A DNA stretch of 64,000 nt from Rhodopseudomonas_A palustris_F (lineage in GTDB: Bacteria; Pseudomonadota; Alphaproteobacteria; Rhizobiales; Xanthobacteraceae). A program made the translations under genes and the position numbers. The stretch spans positions 5,270,001-5,334,000 of the forward strand of contig NC_007925.1 of NCBI RefSeq assembly GCF_000013745.1. Reading direction: 5' to 3'. The notes below the pieces were generated by a model. The model did no database searches. It was not told the DNA's origin and saw only the letters and a program-made list of their open reading frames with translations. Positions 56,331 through 64,000 of the stretch are shown in pieces (the stretch's first letter is position 1; the number at the start of each line of letters is the position of its first letter).

Positions 56331-57044
56331 ATGGGCTCGGTGAACCAGTCACCAAATGAGTTCCTCGCTGCGCTCCCGCTCGACGATTTTGAACTGCTGC
56401 TGCCCTATCTGCGATCCGTGGACCTGAAGCTCGGCGAGGTGCTGGTCGAGGCCGGCACGCTGCTGACCAAGGTGTACTTCCCGCATAGCGGCATCATCTC
56501 CAAGATCATCAGCTTCGCCGAGGGTGAGAAGATCGACGTGGCGATGATCGGCCGGGAAGGCGTGTTCGGCGGGTCCAGCACGCTCGGCGGCGCGATTTCA
56601 TCCATGGGCGGCGTGGTGCGATTTCCCGGACGGGCGTCGATGATCTACGCCGCGCATTTCCATAAGGTCATGAACCGCAGTCCGCGCTTACGCGCCGCAT
56701 TGCAGCACGCGCAACGCGCCCAGGCGATGCAGTCCGAACAGATCGCGGCCTGCAACGCCTCGCATGGCGTGCAAGCCCGGCTGTGCTGGCGCCTGTTGCT
56801 GGCGCGGGATCTGGCGCGCAGCGACATCCTGCAGCTCACCCAGGACAGTCTCGCGCATATGCTCGGGGTGCAGCGCAACAGCGTGTCCGCGGTCGCCATC
56901 ACCCTGCAGCGGGCGGGCATCCTGCGTTACAGCCGTGGCCTGTTGACGATCGTCGACCCCGCCGGGCTGAAGGCCCGCGCCTGCGAATGCCATCAGATGA
57001 TCAAGGCGCGCAGCGAGGGGCTGAGCATCGCCGAGGCGCTGTGA
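56331..57044 (+). CDS. Crp/Fnr family transcriptional regulator
   Basis: 237 residues from ATG 56331, which has AGGGAGG 5-6 bases upstream; an in-frame ATG at 56280 is less likely. The N-terminal cyclic-nucleotide-type domain includes VYFPHSGIISKIISFAEGEKIDVAMIGREGVFGG. The C-terminal helix-turn-helix is TQDSLAHMLGVQRNSVSAVAITLQRAGILRYS. It has no cysteine-based Fnr iron-sulfur motif at the N-terminus, so it senses something else. Targets unknown. Confidence 0.9.
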   Translation: MGSVNQSPNEFLAALPLDDFELLLPYLRSVDLKLGEVLVEAGTLLTKVYFPHSGIISKIISFAEGEKIDVAMIGREGVFGGSSTLGGAISSMGGVVRFPGRASMIYAAHFHKVMNRSPRLRAALQHAQRAQAMQSEQIAACNASHGVQARLCWRLLLARDLARSDILQLTQDSLAHMLGVQRNSVSAVAITLQRAGILRYSRGLLTIVDPAGLKARACECHQMIKARSEGLSIAEAL

Positions 57045-57076
57045 GGCCACGCGCCCGGCATGGCGACGGCGGAATC

Positions 57077-57100
57077 GAGCGCCCTCCGCCGCGGGCGCTC
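57077..57100. terminator. Hairpin between convergent crp-like and zapA genes
   Basis: GAGCGCCC and GGGCGCTC form an 8-bp perfect stem with an 8-base loop. There is no clear T run, so it may be a weak bidirectional terminator. It sits between the convergent Crp/Fnr and zapA genes. Confidence 0.5.
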
Positions 57101-57153
57101 GCCGATCGCGCATGATCCTTTGCGAGAACCGGGATCCGAATTAGCGATCATGC

Positions 57154-57537
57154 TCAGCCGATCGCGATGCCGCCGCCGATGGTGCGGTTGAGCACTTGCG
57201 TGGTCTTCTCGATTCGCTCGGCGGCGGAATTCAACGCCGCGACCACCGCGGTCTCGACCACTTTGGCGGCGGCGCCGCCCTGGCGCAGCGCGTCGCGCTC
57301 CTGTTCCAGCGCGGTGACGCGGCTTTGCGTGTCGAGCAACTCGTCGGAGACCATCAGCGCGGCCATCACGATCAGCCGGGCGTCGCCGATCTCGCCGAAT
57401 TTTTCCCGCAGATGCACGATGCGGGCCGCGAGGTCGTCGGCGAGCCGGATCAGCCGCTCCTCCTGGCCCTCCTCGCAGGCCATCCGGTATTGCCGGCCGT
57501 TGATCGTGACGTTGACGTGGCTGGTGGCCTCGCTCAT
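57154..57537 (-). CDS. zapA: Cell division protein ZapA
   Basis: 127 residues. ZapA binds FtsZ and promotes Z-ring bundling. The family start (VNVTINGRQYRMACEEGQEERLIRLADDLAARI) and helical C-terminal coiled coil are clear. It overlaps the upstream DUF4164 gene by 4 bases (ATGA), so they are co-translated. In many alphaproteobacteria, 6S RNA lies next to zapA, but I could not identify it here. Confidence 0.93.
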   Translation of the reverse strand: MSEATSHVNVTINGRQYRMACEEGQEERLIRLADDLAARIVHLREKFGEIGDARLIVMAALMVSDELLDTQSRVTALEQERDALRQGGAAAKVVETAVVAALNSAAERIEKTTQVLNRTIGGGIAIG

Positions 57538-57848
57538 GCGGGATCCTCGGCATCGAGCACCGAACGGATGGTGCCGATCGCGGCATCGAGTTTTTCGGCG
57601 ATCTCGCGGTTGGTGCGTTCCAGCTTGCGCGAGCGGACCAGCGAGCCGTCGAGTTCGTCGGCCAGCCGCGAGCGGTCGATCCCCAGCGCGTGGATCCGCG
57701 ACGCCAGTTCGTCCTCGTCGCGATCGGCCTCGCTGCGTCGCTCGGCGGCGCTTTCCAGCGCCTCGAGCGCCGCCTGCAGCCGTCGCGTCGCCGCCGCGAT
57801 GTCCGACGACAGCGTCTGAGCCAGGGAACCGGGTGGGCGATCAGTCAT
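57534..57848 (-). CDS. DUF4164 coiled-coil protein next to zapA
   Basis: 104 residues, almost entirely alpha-helical with heptad-like repeats (TRRLQAALEALESAAERRSEADRDEDELASRI, DELDGSLVRSRKLERTNREIAEKLDAAIG). Matches the DUF4164 family, commonly found upstream of zapA. It could be a ZapB-like partner by position and size; that is inference. Stop overlaps the zapA start. Confidence 0.85.
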   Translation of the reverse strand: MTDRPPGSLAQTLSSDIAAATRRLQAALEALESAAERRSEADRDEDELASRIHALGIDRSRLADELDGSLVRSRKLERTNREIAEKLDAAIGTIRSVLDAEDPA

Positions 57849-58204
57849 CGCGGCGCGCGCCTTCCTACGAAAGCCTGATAAAAGCGGCGTCTAAGCAAGC
57901 CTTTAAGGGGTCAAATTTACGCAGCAACCCAGCCAAGCGCAACGTCATGGCAAAACTATGCACCGCAAACCGGCAACCTGCAGGGTCTGCCGCGGCGATC
58001 GCCGGACGCGCGCGAGCCGCCGCTTTGGCCTGCACCGATGACTCGGGCCGATGCAGATGCTATTCACCTGCTGGTCCATGCTTGGCTTCAGAACTCGAGA
58101 CTTGTCTTCCAGAATAGGCCCGGCCGCACCATCTGATGCGATGGCAGCCGATCGGTACGGCGGGCCGCAACGTTCATGATCCTCTCACTCAGGCGGTAGC
58201 TCTC
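57849..58204. other. Divergent region between DUF4164 gene and tkt
   Basis: 356 bases without a supported gene. It must contain promoters for zapA's operon and for the tkt gene cluster. I could not assign hexamers. No repeat family element is seen. Confidence 0.5.
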
Positions 58205-60196
58205 ATGACGCAGGTCGATTCCTCCCGTATGGCCAATGCAATCCGCGCGCTGGCGATGGACGCCGTGGAGAAGGCGAAGTCCGGCCACCCCGGATTACCG
58301 ATGGGCGCCGCCGACATCGCCACCGTGTTGTTCAGCCAATTCCTGAAATTCGACGCCGAGGACCCGCGCTGGCCGGATCGCGACCGCTTCGTGCTGTCCG
58401 CCGGGCACGGCTCGATGCTGCTCTACGCGCTGTTCTATCTGACCGGCAATGAGGACGTCACGCTCGACCAGATCAAGAATTTCCGCCAGCTCGACTCCAA
58501 GACTCCCGGCCATCCGGAGAACTTCATCACCGCCGGCGTCGAGACCACCACCGGCCCGCTCGGCCAGGGCGTGGCGTCGTCGGTCGGGACTGCATTGGCC
58601 GAGCGGCTGCTGGCGGCGGAGTTCGGCGACGACATCGTCGACCACTACACCTACGTGCTGTGCTCCGACGGCGACCTGATGGAGGGCGTCAGCCACGAGG
58701 CGATCGCGCTCGCCGGCCACCTCAAGCTATCCAAGCTGATCTTCCTCTACGACGACAACGGCATCTCGATCGACGGTCCGCTGACGTTGTCGGACAGCGT
58801 CGACCAGGTCGCCCGCTTCAAGGCGCACGGCTGGAACGCGGTGCAGATCGACGGCCACGACCAGAAGGCGATCGCCGCAGCCATCACCCAGGCGCAGAGC
58901 TCCGATCGTCCGACGATGATCGCCTGCAAGACCACGATCGGATTCGGCGCGCCGCACAAGGCCGGCACCTCCAAGGCCCACGGCGAGCCGCTCGGCGCTG
59001 AGGAATTGGCCGGCGCCAAGAAGGCGCTGGGCTGGAATTACGGCCCGTTCGAGATCCCCGAGGACGTGCTGCACGCCTGGCGCAATGTCGGCCGCGAAGG
59101 CGCCAGCGCCCATGCCGATTGGCGACAGCGTTTCGAGGCGATGGAAGACACCAAGCGCAGCGAATTCCAGCGCCGGGTGGTCGATCGCAAGCGCCCCGAG
59201 GTGCTCGGCGACACCATCCGGGCGCTGAAAGACAAGCTGGTCGCCGAGCCGCAGACCATCGCCACCCGCAAGGCCAGCGAACTGGTGCTGGAGGCGATCG
59301 AGCCGATCATGCCGGAATTGCTGCTCGGCTCGGCCGATCTGACGCCGTCCAACAACACCCGCGTCAAGTCCGCCAAGGACGTCAAGCCGGGGGATTTTTC
59401 CGGCCGCTACATCCATTACGGCATCCGCGAAATGGGCATGGCGGCGGCGATGAACGGTATCTCCGCGCATGGCGGCTTCGCTCCGGCCGGCGGTACTTTC
59501 ATGTGTTTCACCGACTATGCGCGCCCTTCGATGCGGATCGCGGCGCTGTCGCACACCCCGGTGGTCTACATCATGACCCACGATTCCATCGGGCTCGGCG
59601 AAGACGGCCCGACCCACCAGCCGGTGGAGCATCTGGCGTCCTTGCGGGCGATGCCGAACCTGCGGCTGTTCCGCCCGGCCGATCCGGTCGAGACCGCCGA
59701 ATGCTGGCAGCTGGCGCTGGAATATACCACCGGCCCGACCGTGCTGGCGCTGTCGCGGCAGAATCTGCAGCCGGTTCGCACCACCTCCCACCCGGACAAT
59801 CTCTGCGCGCAGGGCGCCTACGAGCTGGTCGCCGCCGACGGCGCGGCCGAAGTGTCGCTGTTCGCCTCCGGCTCCGAGGTGGAAATCGCGGTGGCCGCGC
59901 AGAAGCTATTGGCGGAGCGCGGCATCCCGACCCGGGTGGTCTCGGTACCCTCGCTCGACCTGCTGCTGCTGCAGAAGGACGAGGTTCGCCATGGCATCAT
60001 CGGCGAGGCGCGGGTCAAAGTCGCGGTCGAGGCCGCGGTGCGGTTCGGCTGGGACGCGGTGATCGGGCCGGACGGCGGCTTCGTCGGCATGAGTTCGTTC
60101 GGCGCCAGCGCCCCGGCGAAGGACCTCTACAAGCATTTCGGCATCACCGCGGAGGCCGTGGTGAAGGCCGCCACCGAACGGCTGCAGCGGAACTAG
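58205..60196 (+). CDS. tkt: Transketolase
   Basis: 663 residues from ATG 58205; the frame opens earlier at 58136 but without conserved sequence. Thiamine diphosphate enzyme of the pentose phosphate pathway and Calvin cycle. Signatures: NAIRALAMDAVEKAKSGHPGLPMG, the thiamine-binding GDLMEGVSHEA and GYGPTHQ-type site seen here as GLGEDGPTHQPVEHLA. First of the cluster tkt, gap, two small genes, pgk, mazEF-like pair and class I aldolase. Confidence 0.97.
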   Translation: MTQVDSSRMANAIRALAMDAVEKAKSGHPGLPMGAADIATVLFSQFLKFDAEDPRWPDRDRFVLSAGHGSMLLYALFYLTGNEDVTLDQIKNFRQLDSKTPGHPENFITAGVETTTGPLGQGVASSVGTALAERLLAAEFGDDIVDHYTYVLCSDGDLMEGVSHEAIALAGHLKLSKLIFLYDDNGISIDGPLTLSDSVDQVARFKAHGWNAVQIDGHDQKAIAAAITQAQSSDRPTMIACKTTIGFGAPHKAGTSKAHGEPLGAEELAGAKKALGWNYGPFEIPEDVLHAWRNVGREGASAHADWRQRFEAMEDTKRSEFQRRVVDRKRPEVLGDTIRALKDKLVAEPQTIATRKASELVLEAIEPIMPELLLGSADLTPSNNTRVKSAKDVKPGDFSGRYIHYGIREMGMAAAMNGISAHGGFAPAGGTFMCFTDYARPSMRIAALSHTPVVYIMTHDSIGLGEDGPTHQPVEHLASLRAMPNLRLFRPADPVETAECWQLALEYTTGPTVLALSRQNLQPVRTTSHPDNLCAQGAYELVAADGAAEVSLFASGSEVEIAVAAQKLLAERGIPTRVVSVPSLDLLLLQKDEVRHGIIGEARVKVAVEAAVRFGWDAVIGPDGGFVGMSSFGASAPAKDLYKHFGITAEAVVKAATERLQRN

Positions 60197-60333
60197 CGCC
60201 ATGGCGCGGAAAATCGGCCGGAAAATAACCCTGCCAACATTGACGCATTGCCAGCCGGCGTCATTCAGGGCATGAAACCGACCCATCAGCTACAAACAAC
60301 AAAGTCTTAGTCTTGCCCTTGAGGAGAAGTTGA

Positions 60334-61341
<1,008 letters not shown>

Positions 61342-61351
61342 GAGGCAACGC

Positions 61352-61669
61352 TTGAACGATTTGTCGATCAGGGTTCGCAGCGATGAGAAGGCCCGCGAAT
61401 TGGCGCGGGCGCTTCGAAAGCGCGTCCCTGACCTTCAGTGTTCTGCTTGCGCGCATCGCGACTTCGGACTGCTGGAAGAGCCCAGCGCCGGACAGCGAAC
61501 TCACCTTGAACGCGGGCAGGTCGATAGCGGCCTGCTCGCCGGCATCAAGTTGACCCAACCCTTAGTCACACTGGTCTGCACCAACTGCGGACATTTGGTG
61601 CAATTCTCCGAAGCGGCCTTGCTAGGGGCGGCTCCGGACCAATACGGTCTTGTGGTTTCCGATGACTAA
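61352..61669 (+). CDS. Small zinc-ribbon-like hypothetical protein
   Basis: 105 residues from TTG 61352, with AGAGG 6 bases upstream. Two CxxC pairs (QCSACAHRDFG near residue 30 and LVCTNCGHLVQF near residue 75) suggest a four-Cys zinc ribbon. The N-terminal 25 residues are basic and helical (EKARELARALRKRVPD). No enzyme motif. It lies 10 bases after gap and overlaps the next gene by 8 bases. This position in the gap-pgk interval is not universal for alphaproteobacteria. Confidence 0.7.
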   Translation: MNDLSIRVRSDEKARELARALRKRVPDLQCSACAHRDFGLLEEPSAGQRTHLERGQVDSGLLAGIKLTQPLVTLVCTNCGHLVQFSEAALLGAAPDQYGLVVSDD

Positions 61670-61994
61670 TGTCGTCGCGTTTCCTGGTGAACGTCGTCCA
61701 CCGGGAAGCGGCGGCCCGGAGGATCCGATATTGGAGCAACGCGTTGCCCGCCTCGAAGACGATATGAAAGACGTCAAAGCGTCTTTGAGATCGATCGAAA
61801 TCATCCTGGCAAAGATCGAAAGCCGGCTCACCGGCCTCGAAGGCCGCCTCACCGGCATTGACGGCCGGCTCAACGGCATCGACGCGCGATTCTCTAGCTT
61901 GCCGACCACCTGGACCATGCTCACCATGATTTTCGCAACCTGGGGCATCGGCTCCGGGATCCTCATCTTCGCACTGAATGTACTCAGAAAATGA
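61662..61994 (+). CDS. Small coiled-coil membrane-tail protein
   Basis: 110 residues from ATG 61662, overlapping the zinc-ribbon gene stop. A long central coiled coil (LEQRVARLEDDMKDVKASLRSIEIILAKIESRLTGLEGRL, with GRLTGIDGRLNGIDAR repeats) is followed by a C-terminal hydrophobic segment (about 85-107) likely to be a membrane anchor. Its stop overlaps the pgk ATG (ATGA at 61991-61994), so expression is coupled to pgk. Function unknown. Confidence 0.75.
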   Translation: MTNVVAFPGERRPPGSGGPEDPILEQRVARLEDDMKDVKASLRSIEIILAKIESRLTGLEGRLTGIDGRLNGIDARFSSLPTTWTMLTMIFATWGIGSGILIFALNVLRK

Positions 61995-63187
61995 AAAAAT
62001 CATTCCTCACGCTCGATGACGCCGACCTGAAGGGCAAACGCGTGCTGTTGCGCGTCGATATCAACGTGCCGGTGGACGCCGGCAAGGTCACCGACACCAC
62101 CCGGCTCGACCGCATCGCCCCGACCATCCTGGAAATCGCCGACAAGGGCGGCAAGGTGATCCTGCTGGCGCATTTCGGCCGGCCGAAAGGCCCCGATCCC
62201 AAGGAATCGCTGCGACCGATCGCCGCCGCCCTCGCCGAGGTGCTGAAGCGCCCGGTGGCGTTCGCCGAGGATTGCATCGGCGAGGTCGCGGCGTCCGCGA
62301 TCGCCAAGCTGCAGGACGGCGACATCCTGTGCCTGGAGAACACCCGCTTCCACAAAGGCGAGGAAAAGAACGATCCCGCCTTCGTCGACGAATTGGCCAA
62401 GCTCGGCGACCTCTGGGTCAACGACGCGTTCTCCGCCGCGCACCGCGCCCATGCCTCGACCGAAGGCATCGGCCACAAGCTGCCGGCCTATGCCGGGCGC
62501 ACCATGCAGCTTGAGATCGACGCGCTGAACAAAGCGCTGGAAGCGCCGAAGCGCCCGGTGATCGCCATCGTCGGCGGCGCCAAGGTCTCCAGCAAGATCG
62601 ATCTGTTGGAAAACCTCGTCACCAAGGTCGACGCGCTGGTGATCGGCGGCGGCATGGCCAACACCTTCCTGCACGCCCAGGGCATCAATGTCGGCAAGTC
62701 GCTGTGCGAGAAGGATCTGGCGCCGACCGCGCTGCGCATCATCGCCAAGGCCGAGGCCGCCAATTGCGCGATCATCCTGCCGGTCGACGCCACCGTCGCC
62801 TATCACTTCGCCCCCAACGCCCCGGCCTTCGCCTATGGCCTCGACTCGATCCCGGCCGACGGCATGATCCTCGACGTCGGTCCGCGTTCGGTGGCGCGAA
62901 TCAACGCCGCGATCGACGACGCCTCGACCCTGGTCTGGAACGGCCCGGTCGGCGCCTTCGAACTGCACCCGTTCGACGCCGGCACCGTGGCGGCCGCGCA
63001 GCACGCCGCGGCGCGCACCAAGGCGCACAAGCTGGTGTCGGTGGCGGGCGGCGGCGACACCGTCGCAGCGCTCAACCAAGCGGGCGTCGCGGGCGACTTC
63101 ACCTACATCTCGACCGCTGGCGGCGCCTTCCTGGAATGGATGGAAGGCAAGCCGTTGCCCGGCGTCGAGGTGCTGCGGCCGCAATGA
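61991..63187 (+). CDS. pgk: Phosphoglycerate kinase
   Basis: 398 residues, full length. Transfers phosphate between 1,3-bisphosphoglycerate and ADP. Conserved LRVDINVPVDAGKVTDTTRLDRIAPTI at the N-terminus, LLAHFGRPKG, and the C-terminal GGGDTVAAL. ATG 61991 overlaps the preceding small gene. A long palindrome follows after 25 bases. Confidence 0.97.
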   Translation: MKKSFLTLDDADLKGKRVLLRVDINVPVDAGKVTDTTRLDRIAPTILEIADKGGKVILLAHFGRPKGPDPKESLRPIAAALAEVLKRPVAFAEDCIGEVAASAIAKLQDGDILCLENTRFHKGEEKNDPAFVDELAKLGDLWVNDAFSAAHRAHASTEGIGHKLPAYAGRTMQLEIDALNKALEAPKRPVIAIVGGAKVSSKIDLLENLVTKVDALVIGGGMANTFLHAQGINVGKSLCEKDLAPTALRIIAKAEAANCAIILPVDATVAYHFAPNAPAFAYGLDSIPADGMILDVGPRSVARINAAIDDASTLVWNGPVGAFELHPFDAGTVAAAQHAAARTKAHKLVSVAGGGDTVAALNQAGVAGDFTYISTAGGAFLEWMEGKPLPGVEVLRPQ

Positions 63188-63212
63188 GCCGCGCGTCTTG
63201 AAGCGGGGTCGG

Positions 63213-63244
63213 CCCGGGAGTATGTTACATGTAACGCTCCCGGG
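63213..63244. promoter_or_regulatory. Nested palindrome upstream of mazE-like gene
   Basis: Core GTTACATGTAAC at 63224-63235 is a perfect 12-bp palindrome. Around it CCCGGGAG (63213-63220) and CTCCCGGG (63237-63244) are also inverted. The ribosome site of the antitoxin gene starts in the right arm. It fits an autoregulatory operator of the antitoxin complex, and could also act as the pgk transcript end. Confidence 0.65.
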
Positions 63245-63253
63245 AGATCCGCC

Positions 63254-63499
63254 ATGGAGGACAAGACCAAGCCGACCGAGGCCGCGAAGCGCAGCGACGC
63301 CGCCAAGCGGGTCCGCAAGCACCGCGACAAGATGAAGGCGATGGGCCTGAAGCCGGTGACGCTTTGGGTCCCTGACGTCCATTCGCCAGAGTTCAAGGCG
63401 GATATTCGGCGGCAATGCCTCAGCCTCAAAGACGATCCGCAGGAGCAGACGATTCTCGCGGAACTGGAGCACTGGCACGACGCTGAAGGCTGGAAGTGA
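63254..63499 (+). CDS. MazE-like antitoxin (DUF3018)
   Basis: 81 residues. The segment RVRKHRDKMKAMGLKPVTLWVPDVHSPEFKADIRRQCLSL is typical of the DUF3018/MazE-like antitoxins paired with PemK/MazF toxins. N-terminal half is basic, consistent with DNA binding. The stop overlaps the GTG start of the toxin (GTGA at 63496-63499), so translation is coupled. Confidence 0.9.
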   Translation: MEDKTKPTEAAKRSDAAKRVRKHRDKMKAMGLKPVTLWVPDVHSPEFKADIRRQCLSLKDDPQEQTILAELEHWHDAEGWK

Positions 63500-63819
63500 C
63501 CCGCGGCGATATCGTTCTTGTCGTGATGCAAGGAGACTTTGGCAAGCCGAGGCCGGCGGTGGTCGTTCAAGCGGACGCCTTCGCGGATATTCCGTCCCTC
63601 GCAGTGCTGCCTTTGACGACTGAATTGCGCGACGTGCCGGCGCTGCGGATTCCGATCGAGCCGGATCCGAGCAATAGCTTGATGCAGACCTCGCAGGTGA
63701 TGGTCGATAAGATCACCGCCGTGGCGCTGCGACGGGTCTCGCGCCGGATCGGCCGCCTGTCCGACGCCGAGATGACCGCGGTCAATCGCGCGCTTGCGAT
63801 TTTCCTGGGTTTCGTCTGA
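63496..63819 (+). CDS. MazF/PemK family mRNA interferase toxin
   Basis: 107 residues from GTG 63496. It has the PemK/MazF barrel pattern: RGDIVLVVMQGDFGKPRPAVVVQADAF, VLPLTTELRD, QTSQVMVDKITAVALRRVSRRIGRLSD. The catalytic Arg and Ser/Thr that MazF uses are compatible with KPRPAVVV and SQVMVDK. A sequence-specific endoribonuclease is expected; the cleaved site is not known. The module is placed between pgk and the aldolase gene. Confidence 0.92.
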   Translation: MTRGDIVLVVMQGDFGKPRPAVVVQADAFADIPSLAVLPLTTELRDVPALRIPIEPDPSNSLMQTSQVMVDKITAVALRRVSRRIGRLSDAEMTAVNRALAIFLGFV

Positions 63820-63862
63820 CATCCGTCGCATTTCCGACCATGACACCCTTCAGGAGACGTCA

Positions 63863-64000
63863 ATGAATCTCTCTGACCTCAACAAGGTGGCGCAAGCCAT
63901 GGTGCAGCCCGGTAAGGGGCTGCTGGCCGCCGACGAATCCGGCGGCACGATCAAGAAGCGGTTCGACGCCATCGGCGTCACCTCGACCGAACAATCCCGC
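63863..64000 (+). CDS. Class I fructose-bisphosphate aldolase, N-terminal part
   Basis: The ATG at 63863, with AGGAG 8 bases upstream, opens 46 codons that run off the right edge. The reading includes VAQAMVQPGKGLLAADESGGT, IKKRFDAIGV, which matches the start of class I (Schiff-base) aldolases. It continues the carbon metabolism cluster started by tkt. The catalytic Lys lies outside the window. Confidence 0.9.
   Translation, partial: MNLSDLNKVAQAMVQPGKGLLAADESGGTIKKRFDAIGVTSTEQSR

Noticed and set aside
57045..57153. Possible 6S RNA gene next to zapA
   Set aside because: This is where 6S RNA may lie in related bacteria, but only about 109 bases separate the genes and I could not fold a typical central bubble, so I do not call it.

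Overview
This 64 kb window is high-GC alphaproteobacterial chromosome. The gene content (tol-pal cluster, glcDEF, hisZ/hisG, a CIRCE-preceded groESL, tkt-gap-pgk with class I aldolase, TorF-type porin, DUF6101/DUF2852/DUF2076/DUF4164 proteins) and the dense intergenic palindromic repeats point to the Bradyrhizobiaceae (Nitrobacteraceae). Rhodopseudomonas is the best guess; the genus is an inference, since no rRNA gene is present and I saw no tRNA gene.

Layout. 1-4.6 kb: partial inositol-monophosphatase-family gene, pmbA/tldE, a DUF6101 gene, ubiA and an exported Pro/Gln-rich protein. 4.7-7.1 kb: marR-isochorismatase-MFS operon. 7.2-13.1 kb: rsmE, hisZ-hisG (ATGA overlap), a GT2 glycosyltransferase coupled to a ChbG/HpnK-type deacetylase, and a DUF2076 protein. 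13.4-16.1 kb: L,D-transpeptidase, an orphan CheZ-like phosphatase and a small lipoprotein. 16.2-18.5 kb: groES-groEL behind a CIRCE operator. 18.6-28.5 kb: exported protein, FAD oxidoreductase, META-domain protein, lactate permease, SbmA/BacA-like ABC transporter, TorF porin and a histone H1-like protein. 28.6-34.7 kb: glcD-glcE-glcF, a TetR regulator and azlC-azlD. 34.8-36.9 kb: a tight three-gene cassette (winged-helix plus PD-(D/E)XK nuclease-like protein, ParA-like ATPase, small protein with a basic tail). 37.3-50.4 kb, minus strand: tolQ-tolR-tolA-tolB, a GGDEF-EAL protein, a FeeM-like acyltransferase, pal, cpoB, a higBA module, tilS and ftsH. 50.7-57.8 kb: a disrupted higB with higA, DUF2852 gene, TetR regulator, ABM-fold protein, Bcr/CflA exporter, VOC protein, Crp/Fnr regulator, and zapA with a DUF4164 gene. 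58.2-64 kb: tkt, gap, two small coupled genes, pgk, a mazEF-type module, and the start of class I fructose-bisphosphate aldolase.

Themes. Most genes are housekeeping: envelope integrity (Tol-Pal, FtsH, L,D-transpeptidase), protein folding, central carbon metabolism and histidine synthesis. Accessory elements sit at the seams: three toxin-antitoxin loci (one with a broken toxin) lie at boundaries of conserved operons, and several families of imperfect palindromic repeats occupy intergenic gaps. The best candidate for an undescribed system is the nuclease/ParA/basic-tail cassette at 34.8-36.9 kb. Other points of interest are the small gene pair between gap and pgk, the orphan CheZ-like protein with a CheY-binding-type tail, and a shared palindromic operator in front of the DUF2852 gene and its neighbouring TetR gene.
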